From: Gammaproteobacteria bacterium
Lineage (GTDB): Bacteria > Pseudomonadota > Gammaproteobacteria > DSM-16500
Direction of reading: 5' to 3'
Length of the DNA: 54,143 nt
Assembly (NCBI GenBank): GCA_031291175.1
Contig: JARLJO010000053.1
Span: forward strand, 1-54,143
Shown here: in pieces, positions 43,258 to 52,434 of the stretch
Layout: every line of letters begins with the position of its first letter
Position numbering within the stretch: the stretch's first letter is position 1
Notes under the pieces: generated by a model
Databases searched by the model: none
Seen by the model: only the letters and a program-made list of their open reading frames with translations
Told to the model about the DNA's origin: nothing
Made by a program: the position numbers and the translations under genes

Positions 43258-44358
43258 ATGTATATCTATGAATATAAAGATTGGCCAAGCTTCACCTGGG
43301 ATCAAATTAAGATAGCGCCTTTGCTCGTCGAGGTACGCTATCAACAAGGGCGATTACTAGGACACATGGACGCGCTAGGCTTTTATTTGCGTGAAGAAGC
43401 CACTCTGCAGACGCTCACACAAGATGTGTTGAAAACCAGTGAGATCGAAGGCGAAACGCTAGATACCAAGCAAGTGCGCTCCTCTATTGCCAAACGATTA
43501 GGTATTAACCTTGGGGTTACGCCTCCAGTGGATCGCAATGTTGAAGGCATTGTTGCAATCATGCTGGATGCGACGCAGGCTTATAACAAGCCATTAACCG
43601 AAGATCGTTTATTTGGATGGCACGCAGCGCTCTTTCCTACGAGTTATAGCGGTATTCAGCGCATCACAGTGGGTGGGTGGCGCACTGAGGCCAGTGGTCC
43701 GATGCAAATAGTCTCGGGCCCATATGGTCGTGAAAAAGTGCACTATGAAGCCCCCCGATATGATCACTTGCAAAACGAAATGAAAAGGTTCCTTAAATGG
43801 TTTAATGCGCCATCAAAAACAGACTTAGTGATTAAGTCTGCGCTAGCACATTTTGGTTTTGTGACAATCCATCCTTTTGATGATGGAAACGGCCGCATTG
43901 CACGTGTTATTGCAGATATGATGCTCGCACGTTCTGAAAAAAGTCGGCAACGCTTTTACAGTATGTCGGGGCAAATTCAACGAGAACGAAATGCTTATTA
44001 TGATGTGTTAGAAAGCTGTCAGAAAGGATCATTGGATGTCACTGACTGGATTGAATGGTATTTGCATTGCCTAAAGCGAGCCATTGTAGCGTCAGAGGAA
44101 ACTCTGCAAGGCGTACTGACGAAAGCCCGCTTTTGGCAATTGCATACAGGTGAGACTTTCAACGAAAGACAAAAATTAGTTCTTAATCGTCTGTTAGATG
44201 GATTTAATGGAAAACTCAATTCCTCTAAATGGGCTAAACTTGCAAAGTGTTCACAAGATACAGCGCTCAGAGATATCAATGATTTGTTAGAGCGTGAAAT
44301 TTTAGTAAAAGAAAATTTCGGTGGCAGAAGTACCAGTTATCAGATTTGTTTGCTGTGA
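43258..44358 (+). CDS. Fic-family AMP-transferase, class II
   Basis: 366 residues. The N-terminal DUF4172-type segment (MYIYEYKDWPSFTWDQIKIA) leads into the inhibitory helix with TSEIEGE (60-66), the (S/T)xxxE(G/N) motif of class II Fic proteins. The Fic core has the complete active site HPFDDGNGR at 205-213. A C-terminal winged helix (about 295-366; KWAKLAKCSQDTALRDINDL) probably binds DNA. Fic enzymes transfer AMP to hydroxyl side chains; those with a DNA-binding tail are usually cytosolic, regulating bacterial targets or their own promoter. No ribosome site stands out apart from the GGAG in GCGGAGATTATATG. Remnants of this gene occur at 20178 and of a different Fic gene at 17857. Confidence 0.92.
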   Translation: MYIYEYKDWPSFTWDQIKIAPLLVEVRYQQGRLLGHMDALGFYLREEATLQTLTQDVLKTSEIEGETLDTKQVRSSIAKRLGINLGVTPPVDRNVEGIVAIMLDATQAYNKPLTEDRLFGWHAALFPTSYSGIQRITVGGWRTEASGPMQIVSGPYGREKVHYEAPRYDHLQNEMKRFLKWFNAPSKTDLVIKSALAHFGFVTIHPFDDGNGRIARVIADMMLARSEKSRQRFYSMSGQIQRERNAYYDVLESCQKGSLDVTDWIEWYLHCLKRAIVASEETLQGVLTKARFWQLHTGETFNERQKLVLNRLLDGFNGKLNSSKWAKLAKCSQDTALRDINDLLEREILVKENFGGRSTSYQICLL

Positions 44359-44440
44359 ATGTCGGCTGATGACTGTAGCAAATGCGTCAATGATCACGAC
44401 AAAATTTTTTTGCAACAATCACATAACTATTAACTGATAG

Positions 44441-44477
44441 ATTAAATGCAAGGTCATATTGCTACCTTGCATTTAAT
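44441..44477. terminator. Strong terminator between convergent genes
   Basis: ATTAAATGCAAGGT and ACCTTGCATTTAAT form a perfect 14-bp stem with a 9-base loop. It lies between the ends of fic and of the BNR-4 gene. T-rich sequence follows on the plus strand. Confidence 0.7.
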
Positions 44478-44489
44478 CCATTTTCTTTT

Positions 44490-46436
44490 TTATTGAATGC
44501 TCACATTTGAAAAAGTCGAATTTTGCATAAACCAGCCAGCTTGCCCAGAGCTTGACACTAAACCAACATATACCTTAGGCGCTAAAGGCAGCGTTAAAGT
44601 TTGATATAACGTCCAGGTTTGACCATCTGAAGAAGAATAGCCACTCACATTGTTTCCAGAGCGCACCATCTTCACCCAATTGACGGCAGCATGTTTGTAT
44701 TTCGCTAGCGATGTTTGACGCCCTGTTGAGTGGAGGCCTTTACCGCTGCGTGAATTCATGCCGACAGAATTATTATTAACAATAATGGCTGCATTCACAT
44801 CCGTTGCTGACAAGCTATTGCGTATCATCAAGCCAATATTACTGGTGCTGCTCACTTGTGAAATGATGGTCGTATCACCTGTAATCTTTTGGTAAACAAA
44901 GTAATAATTATCCGTCACACCACTCCAGTTAACCCCGTTTTCATAGTTGGTTGTCACAAAGGTATTATTAATATAGCCACATGTACCACCATACGAAGGG
45001 GCGGGGTTGCTGATATCGGCGCACTTCCAACCGTCTGGTAAAGGGGCTGGAACAATGGAGGTCGCCAACACGGTTTCTACGGTAGCGTTAACGCCGATGC
45101 CGTAGACGACATCGTTGTGTAGTGCGCTATACTCATCAATATTAGTAAAGCCCGAGAAGTTTGTTAAATCATATCCATATGGCTGACTTTGAAATGAAGT
45201 CGTAAAAAGGATTTTTTTTACGACAGGAACATTAAAGACTAAATTATTATTCTTTAATCGATAAGCAAAACCGGCTTTAGGAAGTGAAGAGAAATTTTCT
45301 GTGTTGCTTGTATTCCATACGGTGCCATTCCATGTATACCAAGTCGGGGTTGAACTATTTGCGCTAACGACAGCCGTGCCAGGCATCCCGTTTTTATCAA
45401 CGATTAAACCGACAGGGGCTCCCAGATAGTTTGTGGAGGTACCTATATCCAATGCAACGTCTCCAACGCTAGGCTGGGTATCAATACCACGTATTGGCAG
45501 GCTTGGAATATAAGTTCCATTAGCACGATGCCATGTTTCGCCGCCATCTTCTGAATAAGCATAAATAAGACGATTGGCGCCGTTCCCGGCAGAATTGGTT
45601 ATTGCGCTGACACTAAAGTGCATTCGATTGTTTTTATCAAATTTAAAGCTGGGTTCATAATTTTGAAACCATCCTGATGGTTGTAGACCTGCCAACTCCC
45701 AATAGAACACGGGGAAGAGGTGGCTTGTATACGGTTGTCCGCCATTGTCGGCGATTCCACCTAGCGCTTTCCACGTTTGAGTTGAAGTGTTATAGACATA
45801 CAATCCAACGGCTACTTCGCCAACATTCGTCAGAGATTCGTAAGCGTGCACAGAGGATGAATAGTAAAGAACGCCGTTATTATCAGCAAAAAATCTTCCC
45901 ATCATCCAGCCACCGCCCGGTATTGCTGTGGGTGCGTTTAATCCGCCCGCAAAAGTAAAGCCACTGGTGACATCGTTTGGTTGATTGGATTTCCAATAAA
46001 GAATAGTTTGCTTTTGATAGCGGGTAGGGTAGGGATTAATAACGCCAGTGGTTTGATCGATATAATTATGCATATCACCAGTGACATGAATATAACCCGC
46101 AGTGTCAACTCCAATTGAAAACCGATGATGACCATCAGGCTGTACGTTGTAATCTGTGCCGGTATCAACGGGAACAGTTTTTACCGTCGTGCCATTAATG
46201 ATTTGCGTTACCCAAGGTCGGTACTTGGCATCGACCCATACAAAGTAAGTATTATTACCTTTATGCCACACTGAATTCCATGGCTCTGATACTTGAAAGC
46301 CATCGGCAATGGTCGTTTGAAATTCTTGCTTGGTGGAGAAGGTTATACCTGTCGGTCCTGTCCATGCATAAGCAGTTGAGACTAAAGAAAACAAAACAGA
46401 AAATTGGAATAGGTGTTTCAGTTTGACATTCATCAT
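44490..46436 (-). CDS. Secreted BNR-4 family protein with C-terminal sandwich domain
   Basis: 648 residues. The signal peptide (about 1-24, STAYA) is followed by a BNR-4-type propeller (about 30-470; WNSVWHKGNNTYFVWVDAKY, HHRFSIGVDTAGYIHVTGDM, AYSEDGGETWHRANG, DKNGMPGTAVV). The C-terminal 175 residues (DNYYFVYQKITGDTTIISQV, SNIGLMIRNSLSATDVNAAI, WVKMVRSGNNVSGYSSSDGQ) resemble DUF1349-like carbohydrate-associated sandwiches. BNR-4 proteins include polysaccharide lyases, but active-site residues were not identified. AAGGAC precedes the ATGATG start. It converges on fic across a shared terminator. Confidence 0.8.
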   Translation of the reverse strand: MMNVKLKHLFQFSVLFSLVSTAYAWTGPTGITFSTKQEFQTTIADGFQVSEPWNSVWHKGNNTYFVWVDAKYRPWVTQIINGTTVKTVPVDTGTDYNVQPDGHHRFSIGVDTAGYIHVTGDMHNYIDQTTGVINPYPTRYQKQTILYWKSNQPNDVTSGFTFAGGLNAPTAIPGGGWMMGRFFADNNGVLYYSSSVHAYESLTNVGEVAVGLYVYNTSTQTWKALGGIADNGGQPYTSHLFPVFYWELAGLQPSGWFQNYEPSFKFDKNNRMHFSVSAITNSAGNGANRLIYAYSEDGGETWHRANGTYIPSLPIRGIDTQPSVGDVALDIGTSTNYLGAPVGLIVDKNGMPGTAVVSANSSTPTWYTWNGTVWNTSNTENFSSLPKAGFAYRLKNNNLVFNVPVVKKILFTTSFQSQPYGYDLTNFSGFTNIDEYSALHNDVVYGIGVNATVETVLATSIVPAPLPDGWKCADISNPAPSYGGTCGYINNTFVTTNYENGVNWSGVTDNYYFVYQKITGDTTIISQVSSTSNIGLMIRNSLSATDVNAAIIVNNNSVGMNSRSGKGLHSTGRQTSLAKYKHAAVNWVKMVRSGNNVSGYSSSDGQTWTLYQTLTLPLAPKVYVGLVSSSGQAGWFMQNSTFSNVSIQ

Positions 46437-46865
46437 TAAGTCCTTTTAAGTTTGCGGGTAGCGTTTAAGATGGATTGATGTGTTGCTATGGGTAAATCTG
46501 AATATCTGAAATGACTATACAGACAGTAAGTCATTCTACTATAAAAACCGATGTCACCTATCTATTTTTAGTTAATTTATTATTATCGATGCGCGCGCTG
46601 TTTTATTCATTACTGAATGCGCGTTTTAATCTATAAATTACGCTATTTTGTTAAGTTTAATGTTTTGATTGAGATTTATGAATTGCAAAGAAAAACATCT
46701 ATTACATTGTCAAAAGATAAAATATAAACGTTCTTGATATAAATCATATTCTCAAGAGTGTTTACAACAAAGTACAATACGAATATTATAAAAGAATTTT
46801 GTTAAGTCATTCCTCAACAATTACATATTGGATAGTTCAGTACTTCTTACCTTAGGAATTCATGT
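46437..46865. other. Divergent AT-rich promoter region, no gene
   Basis: About 430 bp with no supported ORF between the BNR-4 gene and the tandem U-box gene. Very AT-rich, with no clear repeats or boxes. Confidence 0.45.
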
Positions 46866-49643
46866 ATGTTACACGGTTCGTTAGAGCAAAATAATTCTGC
46901 AATGATGGCTACTTCTTTTGTGTTTAGCTTTGGTGCTGAAATTTTAGATGAAATTAAACTAATTCAAGATTCTTTAAAATGTGCCTTAAGCAAAGAAATT
47001 TTTGATGAGCCTGTCGTGACCCAATGTTGTGGAGGAGTCTTTAATCAGGGTGAATTACAAGAGTGGCTGGATGCTCATCCTAAGGAGTGTCCTCTTTGTG
47101 ACGTAAAATGTGATGGGTATAAAAAAATTCCGGCGGTATCCAGCTTGCTGGATCAGCTCGAGTTAACAAAGTCAGTGCTGCTTCGTAGCGGTCAAAAAGA
47201 AATTAATCTACAAAAAACATTTCAGGCTTTATCGCAAAAGAGCATTGATGCCATTTCTTCTGATCTCACCTGCACCATATCAGGAATGATTTTTTTACAG
47301 CCGGTATTTTCAAAAGAATGCGCTCATCCATACGAATCCGAATCAGTTTTAAGGTGGTTAGAAAATGAAACCACTTGTTCTTGCTGTAGAGGTCAAATAA
47401 AGCAAGCAACATTATATAGAATTCCATTGTTTGATAAGCTTGTCGGCTTGTTATCTAAGATCTTAGTTCCAGTCGCGCAAAATCAATATTTTTCTCAACA
47501 ACAGTTCTCTAAGGCGTTGAAACAAGATAATGAAGCGCAATTAACACCTATATGTCAAGCCTTTGTGCGTGCTCCGCTACAATTTAATGAAGTCATAGAC
47601 AAAGGCGATATGCCGCCCGCCTTCTATTTATCAAGAACCCCTGTGGGTAGAAAGTTATTTCGCGAGACAAAACATTTAAAATCCGCTCTGACAAAAGAAA
47701 CATTGAACATGGTCTCAGAACGCGATGAAACGGAAGGCGAATCAATGGCCTACTGGCTATCTCTAGAATGTTTGGATCCAAAGCTAGAAGAACCCAGTTT
47801 TGCAGATAAGCGTCTTCGTGATTTACTTGAGCCAGACCTATTAGGGTCCGTAGGAAGTTATAAAAATCCAGGGATTACCCCTTTGTTTGTGATGATGTTC
47901 TCTAGCGTAGGTACGGGGTGGATTATAGAGGATATTGAATTTAGAAAAAAGTTAAATCGATTTTCTCTGAATTACACACCCACAGTCGGCCCTTATCGTA
48001 ACAATTCGCCATTGTTACTTATGTGTTTTCGTGCTTCATTGCGTGCAATGCTTTATAAGGATAAATTTTTACAAAAGAATGTGGGAAAAGCGATTAATAA
48101 TAGTTCTGGCGACAACAATCCATTAACTAATCCTGCATTTTTAGATGTCTCACCTCTTTTGCTTATGACGGTATCATTTGCTGAAGATACTTTTGACATG
48201 AGAGAGTTACTGCATGAGTCAGATATCAGGGCTGAGATTACTGAAGAAGGTCTAAATAGAGTATCCAGTAATGCAATATATGATTATAAATCACCAGCTG
48301 TTCGGTTGCTGACAGATCCAAGAGGTCTGGTGCTTTTAAGGCGCTATGCTGATTTAAGAGATAAAATTTCAGTTGAAACTTTGATGGCTATTGTGGAATG
48401 GGAGAATCCAACTAAAGGTGCAACTCTACTGCATTTATTAGTTAAATATGAGAATACATTTGAATTATTGAATTCAGCAAAAAACCTTCAGCTTAAAATA
48501 ACTTTAGATAGTTTGCTTAGAATTTGTGATGATCGTCGCAGTAATTTATATGGCACCAGTCCTTTAAGCACTATATTGTCTAAAGGCATTCTTGGGTGGG
48601 AGTTCTTAATTAAACTCGTCAGAAATAATGCTGCTTTACGATCTGAATTGATTACCAGGTTTGACATTCCAAAAGATTTTTTTGATCGTCCTGTAGTTGT
48701 GATAGCGCTATATTTATATGTTGCATTTCTCAAAATGAATGATCATCTACCAGGCTATTCTGCCGAACTTAGAGATCAATACTTATCTATATTTAACAAA
48801 GTACTCATCGATTCAATTAGCAAGTATGTTATGGAACTTTTACTTGAGAATAGAGGAGTGGGATCTCTGGCAATTATTTTTGATGCTCCTCTATTTGCTT
48901 TAATTCAATCCACTCCACGAATTCTTAATATTGCTTCTCAAAATACCTCGTTTTTGGCTTTTTTATTAGAGCTTACACCCGGCGCAAATTTTATTTTAAA
49001 TAACCCTTTGCTTTGGAATGAGGTGTCAATAGAAGCACTTAATTGCATTTCTCAAAATAAAAATAAATTAGGCATATCCGCATTTTTTAATTTGTGTATT
49101 CTGGCCATTGCAACAAAAAATGCCAATGTGTTTTTACCACAGACTGTAGAAATGCTACAACCGTCAACGTTATATACAATTAGCCAATGTAATAAACATA
49201 GAAATAATTCGCCTCTACAACTAATGATATTCAATCTTATGCCAGTATTGATAAATAATAAAAATTTGCGAGAGAAGATACAGGTGAAAGATTTGCTATC
49301 CTTTCAATGCAGAGATATGCAAAATGGTGGTGAATTAATCAATTACCTTTCTTATCTGATGCGTAGGGCTGAAGGCATTAAACTAATTCAAATGAGAGTT
49401 GATGATAGTGAGCAATTCACTAATGACATGTTATCAATACTGACAGAATCTAGTTTAGAGACCATGAAAAAGAGCGGCATTAATTTTGAAAAGCGAACTC
49501 AAAAAGTTTTAGATTTTCAGCTGACCTTGAAAACGGGTTTATATACCATAAAAGATTTGCGAGCACTTTGTCTGGTGTCAAAAGCAATTAGATCGCAGGT
49601 AAATCCTGTTTTAGAAGAGATAAAATTACTAAGATTAAGATAA
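46866..49643 (+). CDS. 925-aa tandem U-box protein, candidate ubiquitin-ligase effector
   Basis: Two U-box/RING-like domains at the N-terminus: residues 37-98 (LKCALSKEIFDEPVVTQCCG, FNQGELQEWLDAHPKECPLC) and 132-198 (LTCTISGMIFLQPVFSKECA, YESESVLRWLENETTCSCC). Both keep the U-box order I..EP/QPV, then WL, then a short Cys-bearing turn. The rest is helical with recurring SPLLLM or TSPLSTIL motifs every 60-90 residues, like divergent ankyrin-style repeats. The extreme C-terminus (IKDLRALCLVSKAIRSQVNP) resembles the second half of an F-box, though weakly. Two U-boxes in one bacterial protein recall Legionella LubX. AGGAA lies 8 bases before the ATG at 46866. Host function is inferred. Confidence 0.8.
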   Translation: MLHGSLEQNNSAMMATSFVFSFGAEILDEIKLIQDSLKCALSKEIFDEPVVTQCCGGVFNQGELQEWLDAHPKECPLCDVKCDGYKKIPAVSSLLDQLELTKSVLLRSGQKEINLQKTFQALSQKSIDAISSDLTCTISGMIFLQPVFSKECAHPYESESVLRWLENETTCSCCRGQIKQATLYRIPLFDKLVGLLSKILVPVAQNQYFSQQQFSKALKQDNEAQLTPICQAFVRAPLQFNEVIDKGDMPPAFYLSRTPVGRKLFRETKHLKSALTKETLNMVSERDETEGESMAYWLSLECLDPKLEEPSFADKRLRDLLEPDLLGSVGSYKNPGITPLFVMMFSSVGTGWIIEDIEFRKKLNRFSLNYTPTVGPYRNNSPLLLMCFRASLRAMLYKDKFLQKNVGKAINNSSGDNNPLTNPAFLDVSPLLLMTVSFAEDTFDMRELLHESDIRAEITEEGLNRVSSNAIYDYKSPAVRLLTDPRGLVLLRRYADLRDKISVETLMAIVEWENPTKGATLLHLLVKYENTFELLNSAKNLQLKITLDSLLRICDDRRSNLYGTSPLSTILSKGILGWEFLIKLVRNNAALRSELITRFDIPKDFFDRPVVVIALYLYVAFLKMNDHLPGYSAELRDQYLSIFNKVLIDSISKYVMELLLENRGVGSLAIIFDAPLFALIQSTPRILNIASQNTSFLAFLLELTPGANFILNNPLLWNEVSIEALNCISQNKNKLGISAFFNLCILAIATKNANVFLPQTVEMLQPSTLYTISQCNKHRNNSPLQLMIFNLMPVLINNKNLREKIQVKDLLSFQCRDMQNGGELINYLSYLMRRAEGIKLIQMRVDDSEQFTNDMLSILTESSLETMKKSGINFEKRTQKVLDFQLTLKTGLYTIKDLRALCLVSKAIRSQVNPVLEEIKLLRLR

Positions 49644-49686
49644 AAGTCGTATCTTTTTCGTTCGGCGGTTGTCTGTATAAGCGCTT

Positions 49687-49740
49687 GTTGGGTTTCGCGA
49701 AAAACGCTTAACCCAACACGCACAGCTTTATAGCTGTGCG
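49687..49740. repeat. Palindromic element copy 2 plus second hairpin
   Basis: GTTGGGTT with AACCCAAC (49687-49717) matches the element at 6279. A second perfect hairpin, CGCACAGCT / AGCTGTGCG with a TTAT loop (49719-49740), follows, then an A-run on the plus strand. Confidence 0.7.
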
Positions 49741-49823
49741 AAAAAAATGTGATAGCTGTGAGCTTTAATGATTATGGCGGGGATTTTTTGATTCGTATGG
49801 GGCGAGTGAATGTGTGTGATTTG

Positions 49824-49975
49824 GCAGGGGTTCGCGGACACAACCCCCACAAAAAGCGTGGGGGTCTTAGTCCGCGCTACTGATCTTTTTGCAATGAGTT
49901 AATGTAAAATATTTTTTGTAAATGTTTTTTCGCTTTCACGAAGGGAAGTGAATCAAAAAAACGGGGTGGCAGGGC
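49824..49975 (+). repeat. Structured dispersed element, copy D (longest)
   Basis: Perfect nested stems GCGGAC / GTCCGC and ACCCCCAC / GTGGGGGT. Similarity extends about 85 bp upstream (with copies B and C) and about 130 bp downstream (with copy A, including AAAAAAACGGGGTGGCAGGG). Confidence 0.88.
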
Positions 49976-49983
49976 TGGCCGCT

Positions 49984-50030
49984 TTGCTGAAAGCAGATTG
50001 ATGTTTATATTAGATGGCATATATAACATA
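49984..50030 (+). repeat. Direct repeat, left member, flanking the 266-aa gene
   Basis: TTAGATGGCATATATAACATA at the end of this 47-bp segment recurs with one change at 51055-51075, and the GAAGCAG-like start also recurs. The two segments bracket the gene at 50047-50928. Confidence 0.6.
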
Positions 50031-50046
50031 GACTCCAATAGGGTTT

Positions 50047-50928
50047 TTATTTACTTTTGGATATTTTTTTAAGTTCATAAAAATATTTTTTCGCAAACAT
50101 AAAATGTGGGTCATCTGATTTCCAGGTTATGTCGGTAGAATATTTAGGTGCAATATAATCAAGATAGGATTCGACTTCTGCGCGAAAACTTGGATCTTTG
50201 AGATGTTTAAATGCACTTTTCATAATAATAAAAAACATTGAATCCAGATCGGATCCATTTTTATTGTCTTTCAGCAGACTAATTACGGAAGGAATATAGA
50301 TTTTTTCTAGCGCTGGTGATTTCATTGCTATTTCTAATTTTAAACCTACGAGTGAGCTTAATTCGATGCCGATTAGTTGTTTATCAATTTGTTTATGATT
50401 TGATAAAACATCCTCGGGCGATTGAAGATCTGCAAAACTTCGAACTACTACGCTTGCTTCATGGCTTGTTAATGAAGAATAAAGTAATTTGGAATAAAAA
50501 TTCTTTAAGGCAATTTCATCGCCATTCACTTTGATTTCATTTCTATGATGCTGATAATAAATCATTGTGCCTTGAATTAGCTTATGTTTTATTTCGGGAA
50601 TCTTTGTTTCAGAGTACATTTTTATAAAATTCTGAATCACATTTGGATCATTGGATAACGACAATCGATCAATGAAAACTCTTCGCTTAATGAGGGTTAA
50701 ATTTTCGTCATGTATTAACCTCCACTCAGCTTGAATGTGGCTTGGTGTCGTTTGACTCATTGGTATATCTGCAACCATTTCAAATTCCTCGTATGGCATA
50801 GTATTTAATGTCTGAGTGCTAATTAAAGAAAATTGCTTGATGGGCATCTTAAAAGAATCAAGTTTCTTTATATTATCTTGTGTACTAAATAGAAGGATTA
50901 TTGCAAGTGTTGTTGCTTTATTAATTAT
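50047..50928 (-). CDS. Helical exported protein with a non-ATG start
   Basis: From the ATG at 50847 the protein is 266 residues, helical, HEAT-like and of no recognised family (KHKLIQGTMIYYQHHRNEIK, LEKIYIPSVISLLKDNKNGS). The same frame is open for 27 more codons upstream to 50928 and encodes an evident signal-type leader, INKATTLAIILLFSTQDN, directly after TAGGCGATCGGC. The codon in the start position is ATA, followed by ATT; no ATG, GTG or TTG is present. Either a rare start is used, or an ATG mutated to ATA and the product now begins without its leader at 50847. The extension is given here because the leader is so clear. Confidence 0.55.
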   Translation of the reverse strand: MINKATTLAIILLFSTQDNIKKLDSFKMPIKQFSLISTQTLNTMPYEEFEMVADIPMSQTTPSHIQAEWRLIHDENLTLIKRRVFIDRLSLSNDPNVIQNFIKMYSETKIPEIKHKLIQGTMIYYQHHRNEIKVNGDEIALKNFYSKLLYSSLTSHEASVVVRSFADLQSPEDVLSNHKQIDKQLIGIELSSLVGLKLEIAMKSPALEKIYIPSVISLLKDNKNGSDLDSMFFIIMKSAFKHLKDPSFRAEVESYLDYIAPKYSTDITWKSDDPHFMFAKKYFYELKKISKSK

Positions 50929-51030
50929 GCCGATCGCCTAAAACTTTTTGCTATATTAATCTATTTTGAAGAAAAAAAACTATTTTAAGTCAGTAATGGT
51001 GTATTTTGAATCGCGGGATAGCTCTCCGTT

Positions 51031-51075
51031 TGGTTTGAAGCAGTCGGCATTTATTTAGATGGCACATATAACATA
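51031..51075 (+). repeat. Direct repeat, right member
   Basis: Counterpart of 49984-50030. Together they may mark the insertion of the 266-aa gene segment. Confidence 0.6.
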
Positions 51076-51194
51076 TCTTCTCGAATATAATTTTCATTCC
51101 TGCATGCTTGAAGAAACAGCCTCTGATACCTTTACGATTGACCCAGGTAAAATAATAGCCAATAATGTAAATCAAAACATTAAAGGAATTTCTC

Positions 51195-51311
51195 ATGGAT
51201 GTGAAATTACCTGATCAGAAAAATCTCTTTCCGCAATATCCTTTAACAAGTTTGAATACGGTTTATCATAAAGTTTTTGACCTGCAATCTGGAAAAGAGA
51301 GGAATGGCTAA
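51195..51311 (+). CDS. Possible 38-aa leader peptide gene
   Basis: AAAGGAA lies 6 bases before an ATG that opens a 38-residue frame (MDVKLPDQKNLFPQYPLTSL...). Its TAA at 51309-51311 is two bases before the start of the deacylase gene, whose ribosome site (AGAGGA) falls inside this frame. This spacing is what translational coupling needs. No family is recognised, and chance is not excluded. Confidence 0.4.
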   Translation: MDVKLPDQKNLFPQYPLTSLNTVYHKVFDLQSGKERNG

Positions 51312-51313
51312 TC

Positions 51314-52339
51314 ATGACTAATAAACCTTTTTCACTGGCTGAGTTGATGATTGAGCCGGGCACGCATCAATTGATTTCATTTCCCGCGCCTAATCTTAAC
51401 ACTCAAATTAAAATGACAATCCCTGTGCATGTTTTTCATGGCAAATATGCAGGGCCGAAGGTTTTTATAATTGGGACGATTCATGGCGATGAATTAAATA
51501 GCATTGAAATTCTGCGGCGTGTTCATCACCACATTCGAGTATCAAAATTGCATGGCACTATTATTACATTACCGGTTGCGAATGTGTATGGATTGATTAT
51601 GGGGTCGCGCTATCTGCCGGACAGGCGGGATTTGAATCGCATGTTCCCAGGGGCCAAGACCGGCACGCTTGCGAATCGTCTGGCGCATGGAATTTGCAAT
51701 GTTTTCTCACTTTGCGATTATGGTATTGATTTGCATACGGGAGGGCTTGGTCATATGAATGTGCCGCAATTGCGTGTGCATCTTGCGACCTCGGGAACAA
51801 AAGAATTAGCGCATGTTTTTGATGCGCCCGTGATTCTCGATTCCAAGTTGAGAGAGGGGTCGTTGCGTCAAGTGGCGCATGAGCTTGGTATTCCTTTTCT
51901 GGTGTATGAAGGGGGCGAAGCTTTGCGGTTTAATGAGCTTTGCATTCGGGCTGGGGTCAATGGCATTTTAAATGTATTCTCGCATTTGAAAATGTTGCCA
52001 CATCGTAGTGCCAAGCCGCTTAAAAAATATAAACCGCTTGTTGCGCGCACGAGTCGGTGGTTGCGGGCTAGTGTCAGCGGTTTTGTGCAGCCTGAGGCGG
52101 GTTTGATTGCAAGACATGTCAAGAAAGGTGAGCTGCTGGCGTCAATTCATGATCCTTTTCTGATTAATAAATCGGTGAAAGTGGAAGCGCCGTTTGAAGG
52201 AGTCGTGATTGGTCAAGCATTGAAGCCATTGGTGAGTGAAGGGGATGCGTTATTTCATATTGCTAGTTTTCATAAAATTAAAGGGGTGGCTGAGACGATT
52301 GATGAATATAAAGTGGAGTTGGTAGGTGAGGGGTATTAG
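51314..52339 (+). CDS. AstE/AspA-family zinc deacylase
   Basis: 341 residues of the succinylglutamate desuccinylase/aspartoacylase family (M14-like fold). Zinc ligands are His57 and Glu60 in TIHGDE and His141 in GIDLHTGG. DRRDLNRMFPG (103-113) carries the substrate-binding Asn-Arg pair. The C-terminal 80 residues form the beta-barrel cap, with VEAPFEGVVIG and a lipoyl-like turn as in family members found beside ATP-grasp (RimK-like) genes. It likely hydrolyses an N-acyl amino acid or removes residues added by an ATP-grasp ligase. The reaction cannot be fixed from sequence, since no such partner lies in the window. Confidence 0.88.
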   Translation: MTNKPFSLAELMIEPGTHQLISFPAPNLNTQIKMTIPVHVFHGKYAGPKVFIIGTIHGDELNSIEILRRVHHHIRVSKLHGTIITLPVANVYGLIMGSRYLPDRRDLNRMFPGAKTGTLANRLAHGICNVFSLCDYGIDLHTGGLGHMNVPQLRVHLATSGTKELAHVFDAPVILDSKLREGSLRQVAHELGIPFLVYEGGEALRFNELCIRAGVNGILNVFSHLKMLPHRSAKPLKKYKPLVARTSRWLRASVSGFVQPEAGLIARHVKKGELLASIHDPFLINKSVKVEAPFEGVVIGQALKPLVSEGDALFHIASFHKIKGVAETIDEYKVELVGEGY

Positions 52340-52434
52340 TTGAGATTTTTTTTGGGAACTTTGCATTCTCGAAACCTCAAGTCTATGTTGGTTGGGGTTA
52401 TTTGACACCAGCGTTTTAATAAAGGAATGTTTAT

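Noticed and set aside
49719..49747. Hairpin considered as intrinsic terminator of the tandem U-box gene
   Set aside because: The plus strand continues with A residues, not T, and no T-run follows on the minus strand.
51059..51214. Plus-strand 51-codon frame starting in the direct repeat
   Set aside because: No ribosome site; overlaps the better supported 38-codon frame.
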